From: PALSA-612 sp963791225
GTDB taxonomy: Bacteria > Actinomycetota > Thermoleophilia > Gaiellales > Gaiellaceae
NCBI GenBank assembly: GCA_963791225.1
Contig: CAWBRV010000007.1
Span: 322,594 to 386,593, forward strand
Length of the DNA: 64,000 nucleotides
Direction: 5' to 3'
A program made the position numbers and the translations under genes. This document shows, piece after piece, positions 15,750-23,741 of the stretch; position 1 is the first letter of the stretch, and each line of letters begins with the position of its first letter. Below the pieces are notes generated by a model. The model was given only the letters and a program-made list of their open reading frames with translations. It made no database searches and was not told where the DNA came from.

Positions 15750-16284
15750 CGGGCCCGACGCTCCTCGCCTGCGGGTTCGCGCTGCGGTCTCGGGGCAGCC
15801 GCAGTCGTCGATCTCGACCGGCCTTCCCGTCCTCGACCACCTGATCTCGCTGCTCGCCGAGTACGCCGCCCTCGACCTGTCCCTGGAGGTGCAGCCCGGC
15901 GCGACCGCCGACGAGGTCGCGGCAGCGGGGCGTGCGCTCGGAGAGGCGCTCGGGAGCGAGTTGCGCGACCCGGGCGTGCGCGGACACGGCTCCTCGGCCG
16001 TGCCGGCGGACGAAGCGCTCGCCCACGTCGCCCTCGAGGCGTCCGGCCGGCCGCTCGTCGTCTCGAACGTCGACCTGTCGGAGGCCCGTGTCGGCGGGCT
16101 CGAGACCGACGTCGTCGCCGAGTTCCTGCGTCAGCTCGCCGAGGGAGCGGGATTGACGCTCCACGTCCGGCTGATCGAGGGCCGCGACACCGAGCACGTG
16201 CTTGAGGCGATCTTCAAGGCCCTCGGCGTCGCACTCGCCCAGGCAGGCCGCCCGCGCGGCACGCCACCACCGAGAAAGGAGTAG
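15730..16284 (+). CDS. degenerate imidazoleglycerol-phosphate dehydratase-like protein
   Basis: A 184-residue HisB-fold protein: SISTGLPVLDHLISLLAEYA, DEALAHVALEASGRPLVV, FLRQLAEGAGLTLHVRLIEG and HVLEAIFKALGVAL align with HisB. The first metal-binding block, normally HDHHTxED, is GATADEVAAAG here. The N-terminal catalytic glutamate region is gone, and the second histidine pair is reduced to one. Histidine-pathway dehydration is therefore unlikely. It starts at TTG 15730, 20 bases inside murA, and its last codons form the AAGGAG ribosome-binding site of ridA, so it sits in a murA-hisB-like-ridA operon. Confidence 0.75.
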   Translation: MSASTADGPDAPRLRVRAAVSGQPQSSISTGLPVLDHLISLLAEYAALDLSLEVQPGATADEVAAAGRALGEALGSELRDPGVRGHGSSAVPADEALAHVALEASGRPLVVSNVDLSEARVGGLETDVVAEFLRQLAEGAGLTLHVRLIEGRDTEHVLEAIFKALGVALAQAGRPRGTPPPRKE

Positions 16285-16286
16285 CA

Positions 16287-16676
16287 GTGGAGGACAAAAT
16301 CGTCGTCACGACCGACCAGGCGGCCGGCCCGTTCGGGGGCGCGCCCTACTCGCAGGGAATCATTTCGAACGGCTTCGTCTTCACCGCCGGCCAGATCGGG
16401 GCGGCGGCCGATGGGTCGGGCCTCGTCGGCGACACCGTCGAGGCGCAGACGGAGCAGGTGATGGCGAACCTGAAGGCGATCCTCGAAGCTGCCGGCTCGA
16501 GCATGGAGGCGGTCGTCAAGACGACGTGCTTCCTGAGCGACCTCGCGAGTTTCGGCGCCTTCAACGAGGTGTACCGAAGCCACTTGGGCGCCGCCTTCCC
16601 GGCCCGGTCGACGTTCGGCGTCACGCTGCCGGCCGGCGTCCTGGTCGAAGTCGAGGCAATCGCCAGGGTTCACTGA
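16287..16676 (+). CDS. ridA: RidA family enamine/imine deaminase
   Basis: A 129-residue RidA/YjgF protein, which hydrolyses reactive 2-aminoacrylate-type enamines to keto acids and ammonia. Signatures: APYSQGIISNGFVFTAGQIG, QTEQVMANLKAILEAAGSS, VVKTTCFLSDLASFGAFNEVY and the end PARSTFGVTLPAGVLVEVEA. The arginine in FPARST is the substrate-carboxylate ligand. The start is GTG 16287 with AAGGAG directly upstream. It is followed by a perfect hairpin (16815-16843). Confidence 0.93.
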   Translation: MEDKIVVTTDQAAGPFGGAPYSQGIISNGFVFTAGQIGAAADGSGLVGDTVEAQTEQVMANLKAILEAAGSSMEAVVKTTCFLSDLASFGAFNEVYRSHLGAAFPARSTFGVTLPAGVLVEVEAIARVH

Positions 16677-16814
16677 CCCGACGGTTCGGGCTCGCGCAGA
16701 CGGCGTCGACAGGGTCTGATCCGAGGGAGACGCGCGACCATGGGCCGCGAAGTCCGGGCTTTGCCCGGGCGTAGCTCGCTGCGCCAGAAAGGCGATCACA
16801 TGGGGACGGGGGCA

Positions 16815-16843
16815 CATGGGGGAAACCGGCCGTTTCCCCCATG
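16815..16843 (+). terminator. 12-bp hairpin, GGGGAAAC palindrome family
   Basis: CATGGGGGAAAC (16815-16826) and GTTTCCCCCATG (16832-16843) pair perfectly around CGGCC. It is probably the terminator of the murA-ridA transcript. The same GGGGAAAC/GTTTCCCC core recurs at 29589-29617 and, in variant form, at other intergenic sites. Confidence 0.6.
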
Positions 16844-16848
16844 CAAGT

Positions 16849-16854
16849 CACAAT
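16849..16854 (+). promoter_or_regulatory. -10 element for leaderless transcript
   Basis: CACAAT ends six bases before the GTG at 16861, the spacing seen at other leaderless starts in this window. Confidence 0.35.
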
Positions 16855-16860
16855 GGGTAG

Positions 16861-19452
16861 GTGATAAGGGCCGAAGAGGTCATCGCCACGCACGTCAACA
16901 CCGACTTCGACGCGTTCGGGTCGCTGCTCGCCGCGCGCTGCCTGTATCCGGGCTCGACGGCGGCGCTCCCGAGCGTCCTCAACCGCAACGTGCGCGAGTT
17001 CACGCGCCTCCACGCCGACGAGCTCCGCTGTGTCGAGGCGGCACGGCTCGAGCTCGACGCAATCCGTCGGCTCGTCGTCGTCGAGACGCTGAACGAGGCC
17101 AGGCTCGGCGAACTCGAGCCTGTCGCGCTCGACCCCGCCGTGGAGACGGCCGTCTTCGACCATCACGCGGGAGAGCTCCCCGGCTGGGTGCGGCCCGAGA
17201 ACGCTGTTCTCTCGACCGACGGCGCGCTGACGACCACGCTCGTCGGCATCCTCGCCGAGCGCGACCTGCCCGTTACCCCGCTCGAGGCGACCGTGTTTGC
17301 ACTCGGGATCCACGAGGACACGGGCTCGCTCACGTACGCCTCCGCCACTCGCCGCGACGCGGACGCGCTCGCCTGGTGCCTGCGCCACGGCGCGCGGCAG
17401 GAGGTGCTCGCGACCTTCCTGCGCACACCGCTCTCCGAGGAGGAGCGCGCGCTCATGAACGCCCTGCTCGAGGCGGTCGAGACCCATCGCGAGGCGGGCA
17501 TCGACGTCCTCGTCGGCGCCGTCTCCTGGCCGCGGTACGTCGAAGGGGTCTCGCACCTCGCGCACAAGATCACGGACGTCACCGACGCCCGCGCGCTCGC
17601 GCTGCTCGTGGAGATGGACCGGCGCGTCTTCGCCGTCGTCCGCAGTCGCACGGACGACTTCGACGCGAGTGCCGCCGCCGCGGCGCTCGGCGGGGCAGGG
17701 CATCCACAGGCCGCGTCGGCGATCTTCAGGGGGACGCTGGAGGAGGCGCGGACGCGCTTCCTCGACGGCCTCGACGCGGCAGTGCGCAAGCCGGTGCGGG
17801 CCCGAGACGTCATGGCTCGGCCGCCCCGGTCCGTGACACCCGACGAGACGGTTGCGGCGGCCATGATCGCCTGCCAGCGCTACGGCCAGAGCGGCATTCT
17901 CGTCACCGCGGACGGCCGCCTCGTCGGCTCCGTGCGCCGCGAGGATCTCGACAAGGCGATCGGACACGGCCTTTCGCACGCGCCCGTAAAGGGGATCATG
18001 TCCGGACGCGTCCCGGTCGTCGACGAGGAGACGAGCCTCGGCGAGCTCCAGCGGCTGCTCGCCGGCTCGGCCGAGGGGCGGCTCGCCGTCGTCCATGGCG
18101 AGCGTGTCGTCGGCGTGGTGACGAGGAGCGACGTCCTCCAGGCGCTCGGCGAGGCGGTCGAGGTGCCGTCCGAGCCGCCGGAGTCGATCGCCGAGGAGCT
18201 TCGGCGCCTCGGACGCCTCGCGCCCGTCTTCGACGCGGTCGCCGCCGCGAGCGAGACGGTGGACGGCGTCTACCTCGTCGGAGGCACCGTCCGCGACATC
18301 CTGCTCGGCGAGCCGGGCTTCGACGTCGACATCGCCGTCGAGGGCGACGCGATCGCGCTCGCACGGACGCTCGCGGGCCAGTTGGGCGGCCGCGTGCGCG
18401 CGCACGAGAAGTTCGGCACGGCCGTCGTTCTCTACGGCGACGAGCAGCGCGTGGACGTCGTCACGGCGCGGACGGAGTTCTACGACGCCCCGGCGGCCCT
18501 GCCGACGGTCGAGCACGCGGCGATCCGCGACGACCTCCACCGCCGGGACTTCACGATCAACGCGATGGCCGCCTCGCTCCGGGGCGACGACTTCGGACGG
18601 CTCGTCGATCCGTTCGGCGGGCGCCGCGATCTCGTCGCGGGCCGGATCCGCGTTCTCCACAACCTGTCCTTCATCGACGACCCGACCCGGATCTTCCGCG
18701 CCGTGCGCTACGAGAACCGGTACGGGTTCCGGATGGACGAGCACACCGCGCGGCTCGCGCGCGGCTGCATCGAGATGGGTCTCGTCGGCGACCTGTCGTC
18801 GACGCGCCTCCTGGACGAGCTCGAGGCGCTGCTGTCCGAGGGCGAGGTCGAGCACTCGGTGCCCCGGCTCGCGGAGCTGGGCGCGGCGGCGGCGATCCAC
18901 CCGCATCTGGCGGCCGACGACGAGGCCGTGCGCCTCATCCGGCGCGGCCGCGAGCTCGTGGCCCAGTACGGACTCGACGTCCCCGCGTGGCGGATCGGCA
19001 TCGCTGCTCTCGCGCGGCGACTCCCACCCGACGAGGTGTACAGCTGGCTCGAGAGCCTGAGGATGCGCCGCCGGGACGTCGAGCAGATCGCGCACGCGGT
19101 CACGGTCGGGCCGCGTCTGGTCGAGCGGCTCCGCGGTGAGTCGCCGACGGCGTCGGAGGTCGTCGCGCTCGCCGAGCCCTATGCGCCCGACACGCCGCTC
19201 TTCGCGCTCGAGCTCGAGGACTTGCCCGCGCTCCATCGCTACTTCGCCGACCTCCGCGGCATCCGCCTCGAGGTGACGGGCGCCGACCTCGCCGGGCTCG
19301 GCCTCGGCGAGTCGCCGCGCGTGGGGGAGGTGCTCGCCGAGCTCCGGCGCCGCAAGCTGAACGGGGAGCTCGACGGACGCGAGTCCGAGCTCACCGCCGC
19401 CCGGGAGCTGATCGCCGTGAACGCTGAGGATGCGTCCCTCGATGAACGCTGA
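16861..19452 (+). CDS. DHH phosphoesterase-CBS-tRNA nucleotidyltransferase fusion
   Basis: An 863-residue three-part protein. Residues 1-310 are a DHH/DHHA1 phosphoesterase (ATHVNTDFDAFGSLLAAR, AVFDHHAGE, GGAGHPQAASA). Residues about 315-430 are a CBS pair (ARDVMARPPRSVTPDETVA, VKGIMSGRVPVVDEETSL). From about 470 it is a class II nucleotidyltransferase of the CCA-adding/poly(A) polymerase family (VYLVGGTVRDILLG, FDVDIAVEG, RRDFTINAMA, RIFRAVRYENRYGF). This architecture is known from split A-adding or CC-adding tRNA enzymes and related proteins. It probably acts in tRNA 3'-end maturation coupled to a nucleotide-sensing or exonuclease part. GTG start, no Shine-Dalgarno, CACAAT at 16849-16854. 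Confidence 0.88.
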   Translation: MIRAEEVIATHVNTDFDAFGSLLAARCLYPGSTAALPSVLNRNVREFTRLHADELRCVEAARLELDAIRRLVVVETLNEARLGELEPVALDPAVETAVFDHHAGELPGWVRPENAVLSTDGALTTTLVGILAERDLPVTPLEATVFALGIHEDTGSLTYASATRRDADALAWCLRHGARQEVLATFLRTPLSEEERALMNALLEAVETHREAGIDVLVGAVSWPRYVEGVSHLAHKITDVTDARALALLVEMDRRVFAVVRSRTDDFDASAAAAALGGAGHPQAASAIFRGTLEEARTRFLDGLDAAVRKPVRARDVMARPPRSVTPDETVAAAMIACQRYGQSGILVTADGRLVGSVRREDLDKAIGHGLSHAPVKGIMSGRVPVVDEETSLGELQRLLAGSAEGRLAVVHGERVVGVVTRSDVLQALGEAVEVPSEPPESIAEELRRLGRLAPVFDAVAAASETVDGVYLVGGTVRDILLGEPGFDVDIAVEGDAIALARTLAGQLGGRVRAHEKFGTAVVLYGDEQRVDVVTARTEFYDAPAALPTVEHAAIRDDLHRRDFTINAMAASLRGDDFGRLVDPFGGRRDLVAGRIRVLHNLSFIDDPTRIFRAVRYENRYGFRMDEHTARLARGCIEMGLVGDLSSTRLLDELEALLSEGEVEHSVPRLAELGAAAAIHPHLAADDEAVRLIRRGRELVAQYGLDVPAWRIGIAALARRLPPDEVYSWLESLRMRRRDVEQIAHAVTVGPRLVERLRGESPTASEVVALAEPYAPDTPLFALELEDLPALHRYFADLRGIRLEVTGADLAGLGLGESPRVGEVLAELRRRKLNGELDGRESELTAARELIAVNAEDASLDER

Positions 19453-20038
19453 GCACATCAGGGCGAACTACGAGCGGGTTCGGGCCGAGGTCGGGTCCGC
19501 CGTCACGATCGTCGCGGCCACGAAGTACGTGTCGGTCGACGACATGGCCGTGCTCGCCGAGGCGGGGATCGAAGTCGTCGGAGAGAACCGCCTGCAGGAT
19601 CTGCTGGCAAAGCACGCACGCTACGGCGCTGCCTTCCGCTGGCACTTCATCGGCCACCTCCAGAGCCGCAAGGCGAAGGAGGTGAGCGCGGTCTGCGAGC
19701 TCGTGCACTCGCTCGACTCCGACTCGGCTGCGCAACGGCTGACCGTGCCGTCGCTCGTCCAGGTCAACCTCGCCGGCGAGGAGTCGAAGTCGGGCGTCGC
19801 GCCCGAGGATCTCCGGACGTTCGTCGAGCGCGCGCCGGTCGAGATCCGGGGCCTTTCGACGATGCCGCCGCTCGCCGACGACCCGGAGGAGTCACGGCCG
19901 TACTTCCGTCGCCTGCACGACCTGGCCCGCGAGCTCGGGCTCACCGAGCTCTCGATGGGCACGAGCCAGGACTACCGCGTCGGCGCCGAAGAAGGAGCCA
20001 CGTTCGTTCGCGTTGGCTCCGTGTTGTGGCACCACTAA
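19442..20038 (+). CDS. YggS-family PLP homeostasis protein
   Basis: A 198-residue fold-type III PLP protein (PLPBP/YggS), which buffers free pyridoxal phosphate. VTIVAATKYVSVDDM holds the PLP lysine; GENRLQDLLAKHARY, WHFIGHLQSRKAKEV, LVQVNLAGEESKSGV and ELSMGTSQDYRVGAEEGATFVRVG follow the family. It is shorter than most members because the helix after SLDSDSAAQRL is missing. The start is ATG 19442, or ATG 19430 four codons earlier. The sepF start lies 14 bases downstream, the usual yggS-sepF order. Confidence 0.92.
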   Translation: MNAEHIRANYERVRAEVGSAVTIVAATKYVSVDDMAVLAEAGIEVVGENRLQDLLAKHARYGAAFRWHFIGHLQSRKAKEVSAVCELVHSLDSDSAAQRLTVPSLVQVNLAGEESKSGVAPEDLRTFVERAPVEIRGLSTMPPLADDPEESRPYFRRLHDLARELGLTELSMGTSQDYRVGAEEGATFVRVGSVLWHH

Positions 20039-20051
20039 CATTTCGAGCGGC

Positions 20052-20690
20052 ATGGGCCTCGGCGACCTCTGGAACCGGACGCTCGTCTACTTCGGCATCG
20101 CCGAGGAATACGACGAGGCGTGGGACGACGACGGCTACTCGACGGAGGAAGAGCTGGAGCAGAGCTATGCCGAGCGGCCGGGCAACGTCCGGCGCCTGAC
20201 TCCGCGGGGCAGCCGGCGGGACGAGTACGACGACTGGACGGTCTCCGAGTCGAACGTCCTGCCCGAGCCAGCGGCGGAGACGATGGTCGCGACACCGAGC
20301 CAGGAGGTGGCGACGACCCGGCGCGACTCGAGCCGCCGCTCCGGCTCGCGCCGCGACTCGGGCGCGCGTACGAAGCCGCGTCCGATCGAGGCGGTGCCCT
20401 CGCCGCCGGCGGCACAGGTCCACCTCGTCCTGCCCAGGAGCTTCAACGACGCGCAGCAGATTGCGGACAAGTTCAAGCAGGGCGTGCCCGTGATCGTCAA
20501 CCTGCAGAACGCCGACCAGGAGCTCTCGAAGCGGCTCGTCGACTTCGCGAGCGGCCTCACCTACGCGCTGAACGGGAGCATGCAGCGCGTCGCCGACCGC
20601 GTCTTCTTGCTCACGCCGCACAACGTCCAGGTGTCGGCCGAGGAACGCGCCCGCGTGCTCGAGAGCGGCGGCTTCTTCAACCAGGCTTGA
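20052..20690 (+). CDS. sepF: cell division protein SepF
   Basis: FtsZ-membrane anchor of Gram-positive bacteria, 212 residues. The N-terminal amphipathic helix MGLGDLWNRTLVYFGI binds membrane. A long Ser/Arg/Glu-rich linker (about residues 25-125) follows. The SepF core has VHLVLPRSFNDAQQIADKF, VPVIVNLQNADQELSKRLVD, YALNGSMQRVADRVFLLTP and the end ESGGFFNQA. The ATG at 20052 matches the conserved helix start; TAACAT ten bases upstream could be a -10 element. Confidence 0.95.
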   Translation: MGLGDLWNRTLVYFGIAEEYDEAWDDDGYSTEEELEQSYAERPGNVRRLTPRGSRRDEYDDWTVSESNVLPEPAAETMVATPSQEVATTRRDSSRRSGSRRDSGARTKPRPIEAVPSPPAAQVHLVLPRSFNDAQQIADKFKQGVPVIVNLQNADQELSKRLVDFASGLTYALNGSMQRVADRVFLLTPHNVQVSAEERARVLESGGFFNQA

Positions 20691-20692
20691 CA

Positions 20693-20714
20693 CGGGGGAA
20701 CGGCCGGTTTACCC
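20693..20714 (+). terminator. imperfect hairpin after sepF
   Basis: GGGGGAAC and GTTTACCC pair with one mismatch around a GGCCG core. It resembles the GGGGAAAC palindromes elsewhere in the window and begins three bases after the sepF stop. The remainder of 20715-20813 shows no gene; it carries the YggT upstream region. Confidence 0.4.
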
Positions 20715-20813
20715 GGTGAACCCTCTCCCCTAACCGTCTTGGACCGAGCCGCGGGAGACCTCTAGTCGCTCGGGTCACAAGGAGCCTGGGGTTACAAGAC
20801 GAACCTGTGTTCC

Positions 20814-21125
20814 ATGGGCGTCCCAGGCGCCAATCTTGCGCTGATCGCCGACGCGGCCACGACTGCGGCGAGCTTCGTGGCCGTGTTCGTCTACGTCTAC
20901 TCGGCGGTGATCTTCGCCTACGTGATCCTGTCCTGGATCCGCGTCCCGTACGCGCTCAGCTGGCTCCAGCGCTTCCTGTACGACGTCTGCGAGCCGTACA
21001 TCCGGATCTTCCGCCGCCTGCTGCCGCCGGTGGGGCCACTCGACCTGTCACCGCTGATCGCGATCCTCGTCCTTTACCTGCTGCGGCTGCTGATCAACCG
21101 GGTCGTCATCGACCACCTGCACTGA
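20814..21125 (+). CDS. YggT family membrane protein
   Basis: A 103-residue integral membrane protein with two YggT-type hydrophobic regions: TAASFVAVFVYVYSAVIFAYV with LSWIRVPYAL, and a second around LSPLIAILVLYLLRLLI. CEPYIRIFRRLLPPVGPLDLSP is the diagnostic family block linking them. The family sits next to sepF in Gram-positive division clusters and is linked to division or osmotic protection, with no defined biochemistry. divIVA follows after ten bases. Confidence 0.93.
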   Translation: MGVPGANLALIADAATTAASFVAVFVYVYSAVIFAYVILSWIRVPYALSWLQRFLYDVCEPYIRIFRRLLPPVGPLDLSPLIAILVLYLLRLLINRVVIDHLH

Positions 21126-21135
21126 GGAGGTACCC

Positions 21136-21591
21136 ATGAGCTACTCACCCGTCGAGATACGCCACGTCCGGTTCCGGCGCAGCCTGCTGGGCTACCGCCG
21201 GGCCGTCGTCGACCGCACGCTCGGCGAGATCGCGGACAGCTACGAAGCGGTCTGGCAGGAGCGGATGGACCTGACCGACCGCGTCCACGATCTCTCACAC
21301 GAGGTCGCGCGCCACCGCGAGGTCGAGGAGCTGCTGCGCACGACCCTGATGACCGCGGAGCGGGCCTCGCAGGACGTCCGTGAGGACGCGAAGCGTCAGG
21401 CGGCCGCGATCCTGGACGAGGCCCATCGCGAGGCACGGACGATCACCGACGAGGCGCGTCGGGAGCGCGAGCATCTGCTCGTCTCCGCCCGGCGTGTGCG
21501 CACGTTCCTCGCCGCCGCGCTCGACGCCGTCGGCGACGCCGACGCCGACGCCGTCCAGGAGCCGGCTCCGGAGGGCCGCCAGGCCGCGTAG
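21136..21591 (+). CDS. DivIVA-family coiled-coil protein
   Basis: A 151-residue DivIVA/Wag31-type polarity or division-site protein. The N-terminal membrane-binding DivIVA domain is PVEIRHVRFRRSLLGYRRAV, then VDRTLGEIADSYEAVW. A long coiled coil (about residues 45-125) is rich in Glu, Arg and Ala; the tail is acidic. GAGGAGG just before the ATG is a strong ribosome-binding site, unlike the leaderless genes around. It is probably co-transcribed with yggT. Confidence 0.9.
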   Translation: MSYSPVEIRHVRFRRSLLGYRRAVVDRTLGEIADSYEAVWQERMDLTDRVHDLSHEVARHREVEELLRTTLMTAERASQDVREDAKRQAAAILDEAHREARTITDEARREREHLLVSARRVRTFLAAALDAVGDADADAVQEPAPEGRQAA

Positions 21592-21601
21592 AACCCCTGC
21601 C

Positions 21602-21607
21602 TATACT
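21602..21607 (+). promoter_or_regulatory. -10 element before the DUF167 gene
   Basis: TATACT lies ten bases before ATG 21618, giving a leaderless or near-leaderless mRNA for the DUF167-dksA-lspA-rluD operon. Confidence 0.45.
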
Positions 21608-21617
21608 TGGTCGCGGG

Positions 21618-21896
21618 ATGGTCCAGCCGACTACGCGCCTCCGGATCCGTGTGTCGCCCGGGGCCCGCACGACCGAGCTCGTCGGCCGCCACGGAGACGC
21701 GTGGAAGGTGCGCGTCGCGGCGCCCCCCGAGCGTGGCCGCGCCAACGACGCCCTGCTCGACCTCCTCGCAGAGCGGCTGCGGGTCGCGCCCGCCGAGCTG
21801 ACGCTCGTCGCCGGACGCAGGGGGCGCGACAAGGTCGTCGAGCTCCGCGGCCTCGGCGCCGAGGAGGCCGACCGGCGCCTCGGAGGCACGGCGTGA
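21618..21896 (+). CDS. DUF167 (YggU) family protein
   Basis: A 92-residue DUF167 protein. LRIRVSPGARTTELVGRHG, WKVRVAAPPERGRANDALL and LTLVAGRRGRDKVVELRG are the characteristic strands and the conserved GRANxAL motif. Function unknown. It is first in an operon in which every junction overlaps or nearly overlaps; its stop overlaps the next start as GTGA. Confidence 0.92.
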   Translation: MVQPTTRLRIRVSPGARTTELVGRHGDAWKVRVAAPPERGRANDALLDLLAERLRVAPAELTLVAGRRGRDKVVELRGLGAEEADRRLGGTA

Positions 21897-22256
21897 CCGT
21901 CGAGCTCGAGCGCATTCGCGTCCGCCTCGAGGAGGAGCGCGTGCGCGTCCGGACGGCGATCGACAACCTCCACAGCGTCCATCCCGGCTCGATGGGAGGC
22001 GAGGTGAGCGAGTCGTCGCTCGACAACCATCTGGCGGAGACGGCGTCGGTGACGATCGATCGCGAGATCGACTACTCGCTCGAGGAGAACGAGGAGCGCG
22101 TGCTGGCCGCGATCGACGCGGCGCTCGCCCGGATCGCCGCCGGCACCTACGGGCGCTGCGAGCGCTGCGGGCAGGAGATCGAGGCGCGAACGCCTGGAGG
22201 CGCTTCCCTACGCGACGCTCTGCATCGAGGACAAGCGACGGGAAGAGCGGGGCTGA
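21893..22256 (+). CDS. DksA/TraR zinc-finger protein, frameshifted in this sequence
   Basis: DksA/TraR-type regulator of about 120 residues: a coiled-coil N-terminus (VELERIRVRLEEERVRVRTA), then YSLEENEERVLAAIDAAL, and the zinc finger YGRCERCGQEIE. After that the frame is wrong. Deleting one base near 22187 restores ERLEALPYATLCIEDKRREE, the normal second half of the finger with LC in place of the usual CxxC pair, and the TGA at 22254-22256. Such proteins bind RNA polymerase's secondary channel. Start GTG 21893. lspA begins six bases later. Confidence 0.85.
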
Positions 22257-22261
22257 GCCGG

Positions 22262-22831
22262 ATGGACCGGAGAGTCGCGGTTCGCCCCGGCGAGCGGACG
22301 GACGCGTTCGCGGCGATCTCTGTCGCCGAGCGCTCGCTCTCGGCGGAGCGGCGGCAGTGGATCGGCCTCGCGGTCGTGGCGATCGCCGCCGTCGTCGCCG
22401 ACCAGCTCACGAAGCACGTCGTCGCGAGCCATATCCGGCTCGACACGGCCGTGAAGCTGATCGGGCCGGTCTCGATCCGGCACGTCCAGAACTCCGGCAT
22501 CGCGTTCGGGCTCTTCTCGAGCGCGACCGCAATCGTGATCGTGCTCACCACCGTCGCCGTCGGCTGGATGCTGATCTTCTTCGCGCGCTCCGGCGCCAGG
22601 CATCCCGCGCTGCCGGTGGCACTCGGCCTGCTGATCGGCGGCAGCGTGTCGAACCTCGTCGACCGCGTTCGGCTCGGCTACGTGACCGACTTCCTCGACC
22701 TGCGCTGGTGGCCCGCGTTCAACCTCGCCGACGCCTCGATCGTGATCGGCGTCTTCGTGCTGCTCGGGTCGCTGCTGCTCGCCGACGGGAATCCACGCCG
22801 GCGCGCGGACACGTCGGCGGCCCGCCCCTGA
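22262..22831 (+). CDS. lspA: lipoprotein signal peptidase
   Basis: Signal peptidase II, the aspartyl protease that cleaves diacylated prolipoproteins in the membrane. It has 189 residues with four transmembrane helices. Catalytic and conserved blocks: VADQLTKHVV, HVQNSGIAFGLFS, LGLLIGGSVSNLVDRVRLGYVTDFLDL (first Asp) and FNLADASIVIGV (second Asp). An Arg-rich cytoplasmic N-terminus of about 35 residues precedes the first helix. The stop overlaps the next gene as CTGA. Confidence 0.93.
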   Translation: MDRRVAVRPGERTDAFAAISVAERSLSAERRQWIGLAVVAIAAVVADQLTKHVVASHIRLDTAVKLIGPVSIRHVQNSGIAFGLFSSATAIVIVLTTVAVGWMLIFFARSGARHPALPVALGLLIGGSVSNLVDRVRLGYVTDFLDLRWWPAFNLADASIVIGVFVLLGSLLLADGNPRRRADTSAARP

Positions 22832-23715
22832 TCCGCGTCCGCGTCGCCGACGACGCGGCCGGGCTCCGGCTCGACCGTTTCCTCGCCGGCCTGGAGGAGG
22901 TCGGCTCGCGGGCCTCGGCAGAGCGGCTGTTCGACGCCGGTGAGGTGCGGGTCGACGGGGTCGCGCGCACCAAGTCGTACCGCCTCGAGGCGGGCCAGGA
23001 GGTCGAGCTCGAGCCCCCGGCGCCGGTCGAGCTCGTCGCCGCGCCGCTCGACCTCCGCCTCGCGTACGAGGACGAGCACCTGATCGTCGTCGACAAGCCC
23101 GCCGGCGTCGCCGTCCATCCCGGCCCCGGCCACTCGACCGGAACGCTCGTCCACGCGCTGCTCGGCCGCACGGCCGGCGGCGACGAGCCGCAGCGGCCGG
23201 GGATCGTCCACCGCCTCGACCGCGACACGTCCGGGCTGATGGTCGTCGCGAGGACGGAGGAGGCGTACCGCCGGCTGAAGTCGCTCGTCCGCCGCCACCG
23301 CCTCGAGCGGGAGTACCTCGCGCTCGTGCGCGGGCGGCCGCGCTCGCGAAGCGGGAGGATCGAGGCCGCGATCGGCCGCGATCGCTCCGAGCCGACCCGG
23401 CAGTCGCTCGACACCGACACGCCGCGCGACGCCGTCACGCATTTCGAGGTGGTCGAGCTGTTCCCGCAGCACGCGCTCCTGCGGGTGCGACTCGAGACGG
23501 GGCGCACGCACCAGATCCGCGTCCATCTCGCCGCGATCGAGCTGCCTGTCGTCGGCGACCGCGTCTACGGCGTCCGCGACCTCGAGCTCGAGCGCCAGTT
23601 CCTGCACGCCGCCCGGCTCGCGTTTCCGCACCCGATCACCGGCGAGCCCGTCGACACCGAGTCTCCGCTCCCGTCCGACCTCGCCGCCGCCGTCGAGCGC
23701 GCCCGCCTCACCTAG
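22828..23715 (+). CDS. RluA/RluD family 23S rRNA pseudouridine synthase
   Basis: A 295-residue pseudouridine synthase. The N-terminal S4 domain (GLRLDRFLAGLEEVGSRASA) is followed by the RluA catalytic block GIVHRLDRDTSGLMVVART, whose aspartate is the nucleophile. Then come LVRRHRLEREYLALVRG and LETGRTHQIRVHLAAIELPVVGD. No ATG, GTG or TTG fits the N-terminus. The best candidate is CTG 22828, which overlaps the lspA stop as CTGA. The lspA-rluD pairing is conserved widely. Confidence 0.92.
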   Translation: MIRVRVADDAAGLRLDRFLAGLEEVGSRASAERLFDAGEVRVDGVARTKSYRLEAGQEVELEPPAPVELVAAPLDLRLAYEDEHLIVVDKPAGVAVHPGPGHSTGTLVHALLGRTAGGDEPQRPGIVHRLDRDTSGLMVVARTEEAYRRLKSLVRRHRLEREYLALVRGRPRSRSGRIEAAIGRDRSEPTRQSLDTDTPRDAVTHFEVVELFPQHALLRVRLETGRTHQIRVHLAAIELPVVGDRVYGVRDLELERQFLHAARLAFPHPITGEPVDTESPLPSDLAAAVERARLT

Positions 23716-23741
23716 CGCCGGAGCGACGTTGCTACCCTTGT

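Noticed and set aside
16621..19458. Long antisense frame opposite ridA and the DHH-CBS-nucleotidyltransferase gene
   Set aside because: Same GC artefact; no recognisable domain, and the plus-strand proteins are complete.
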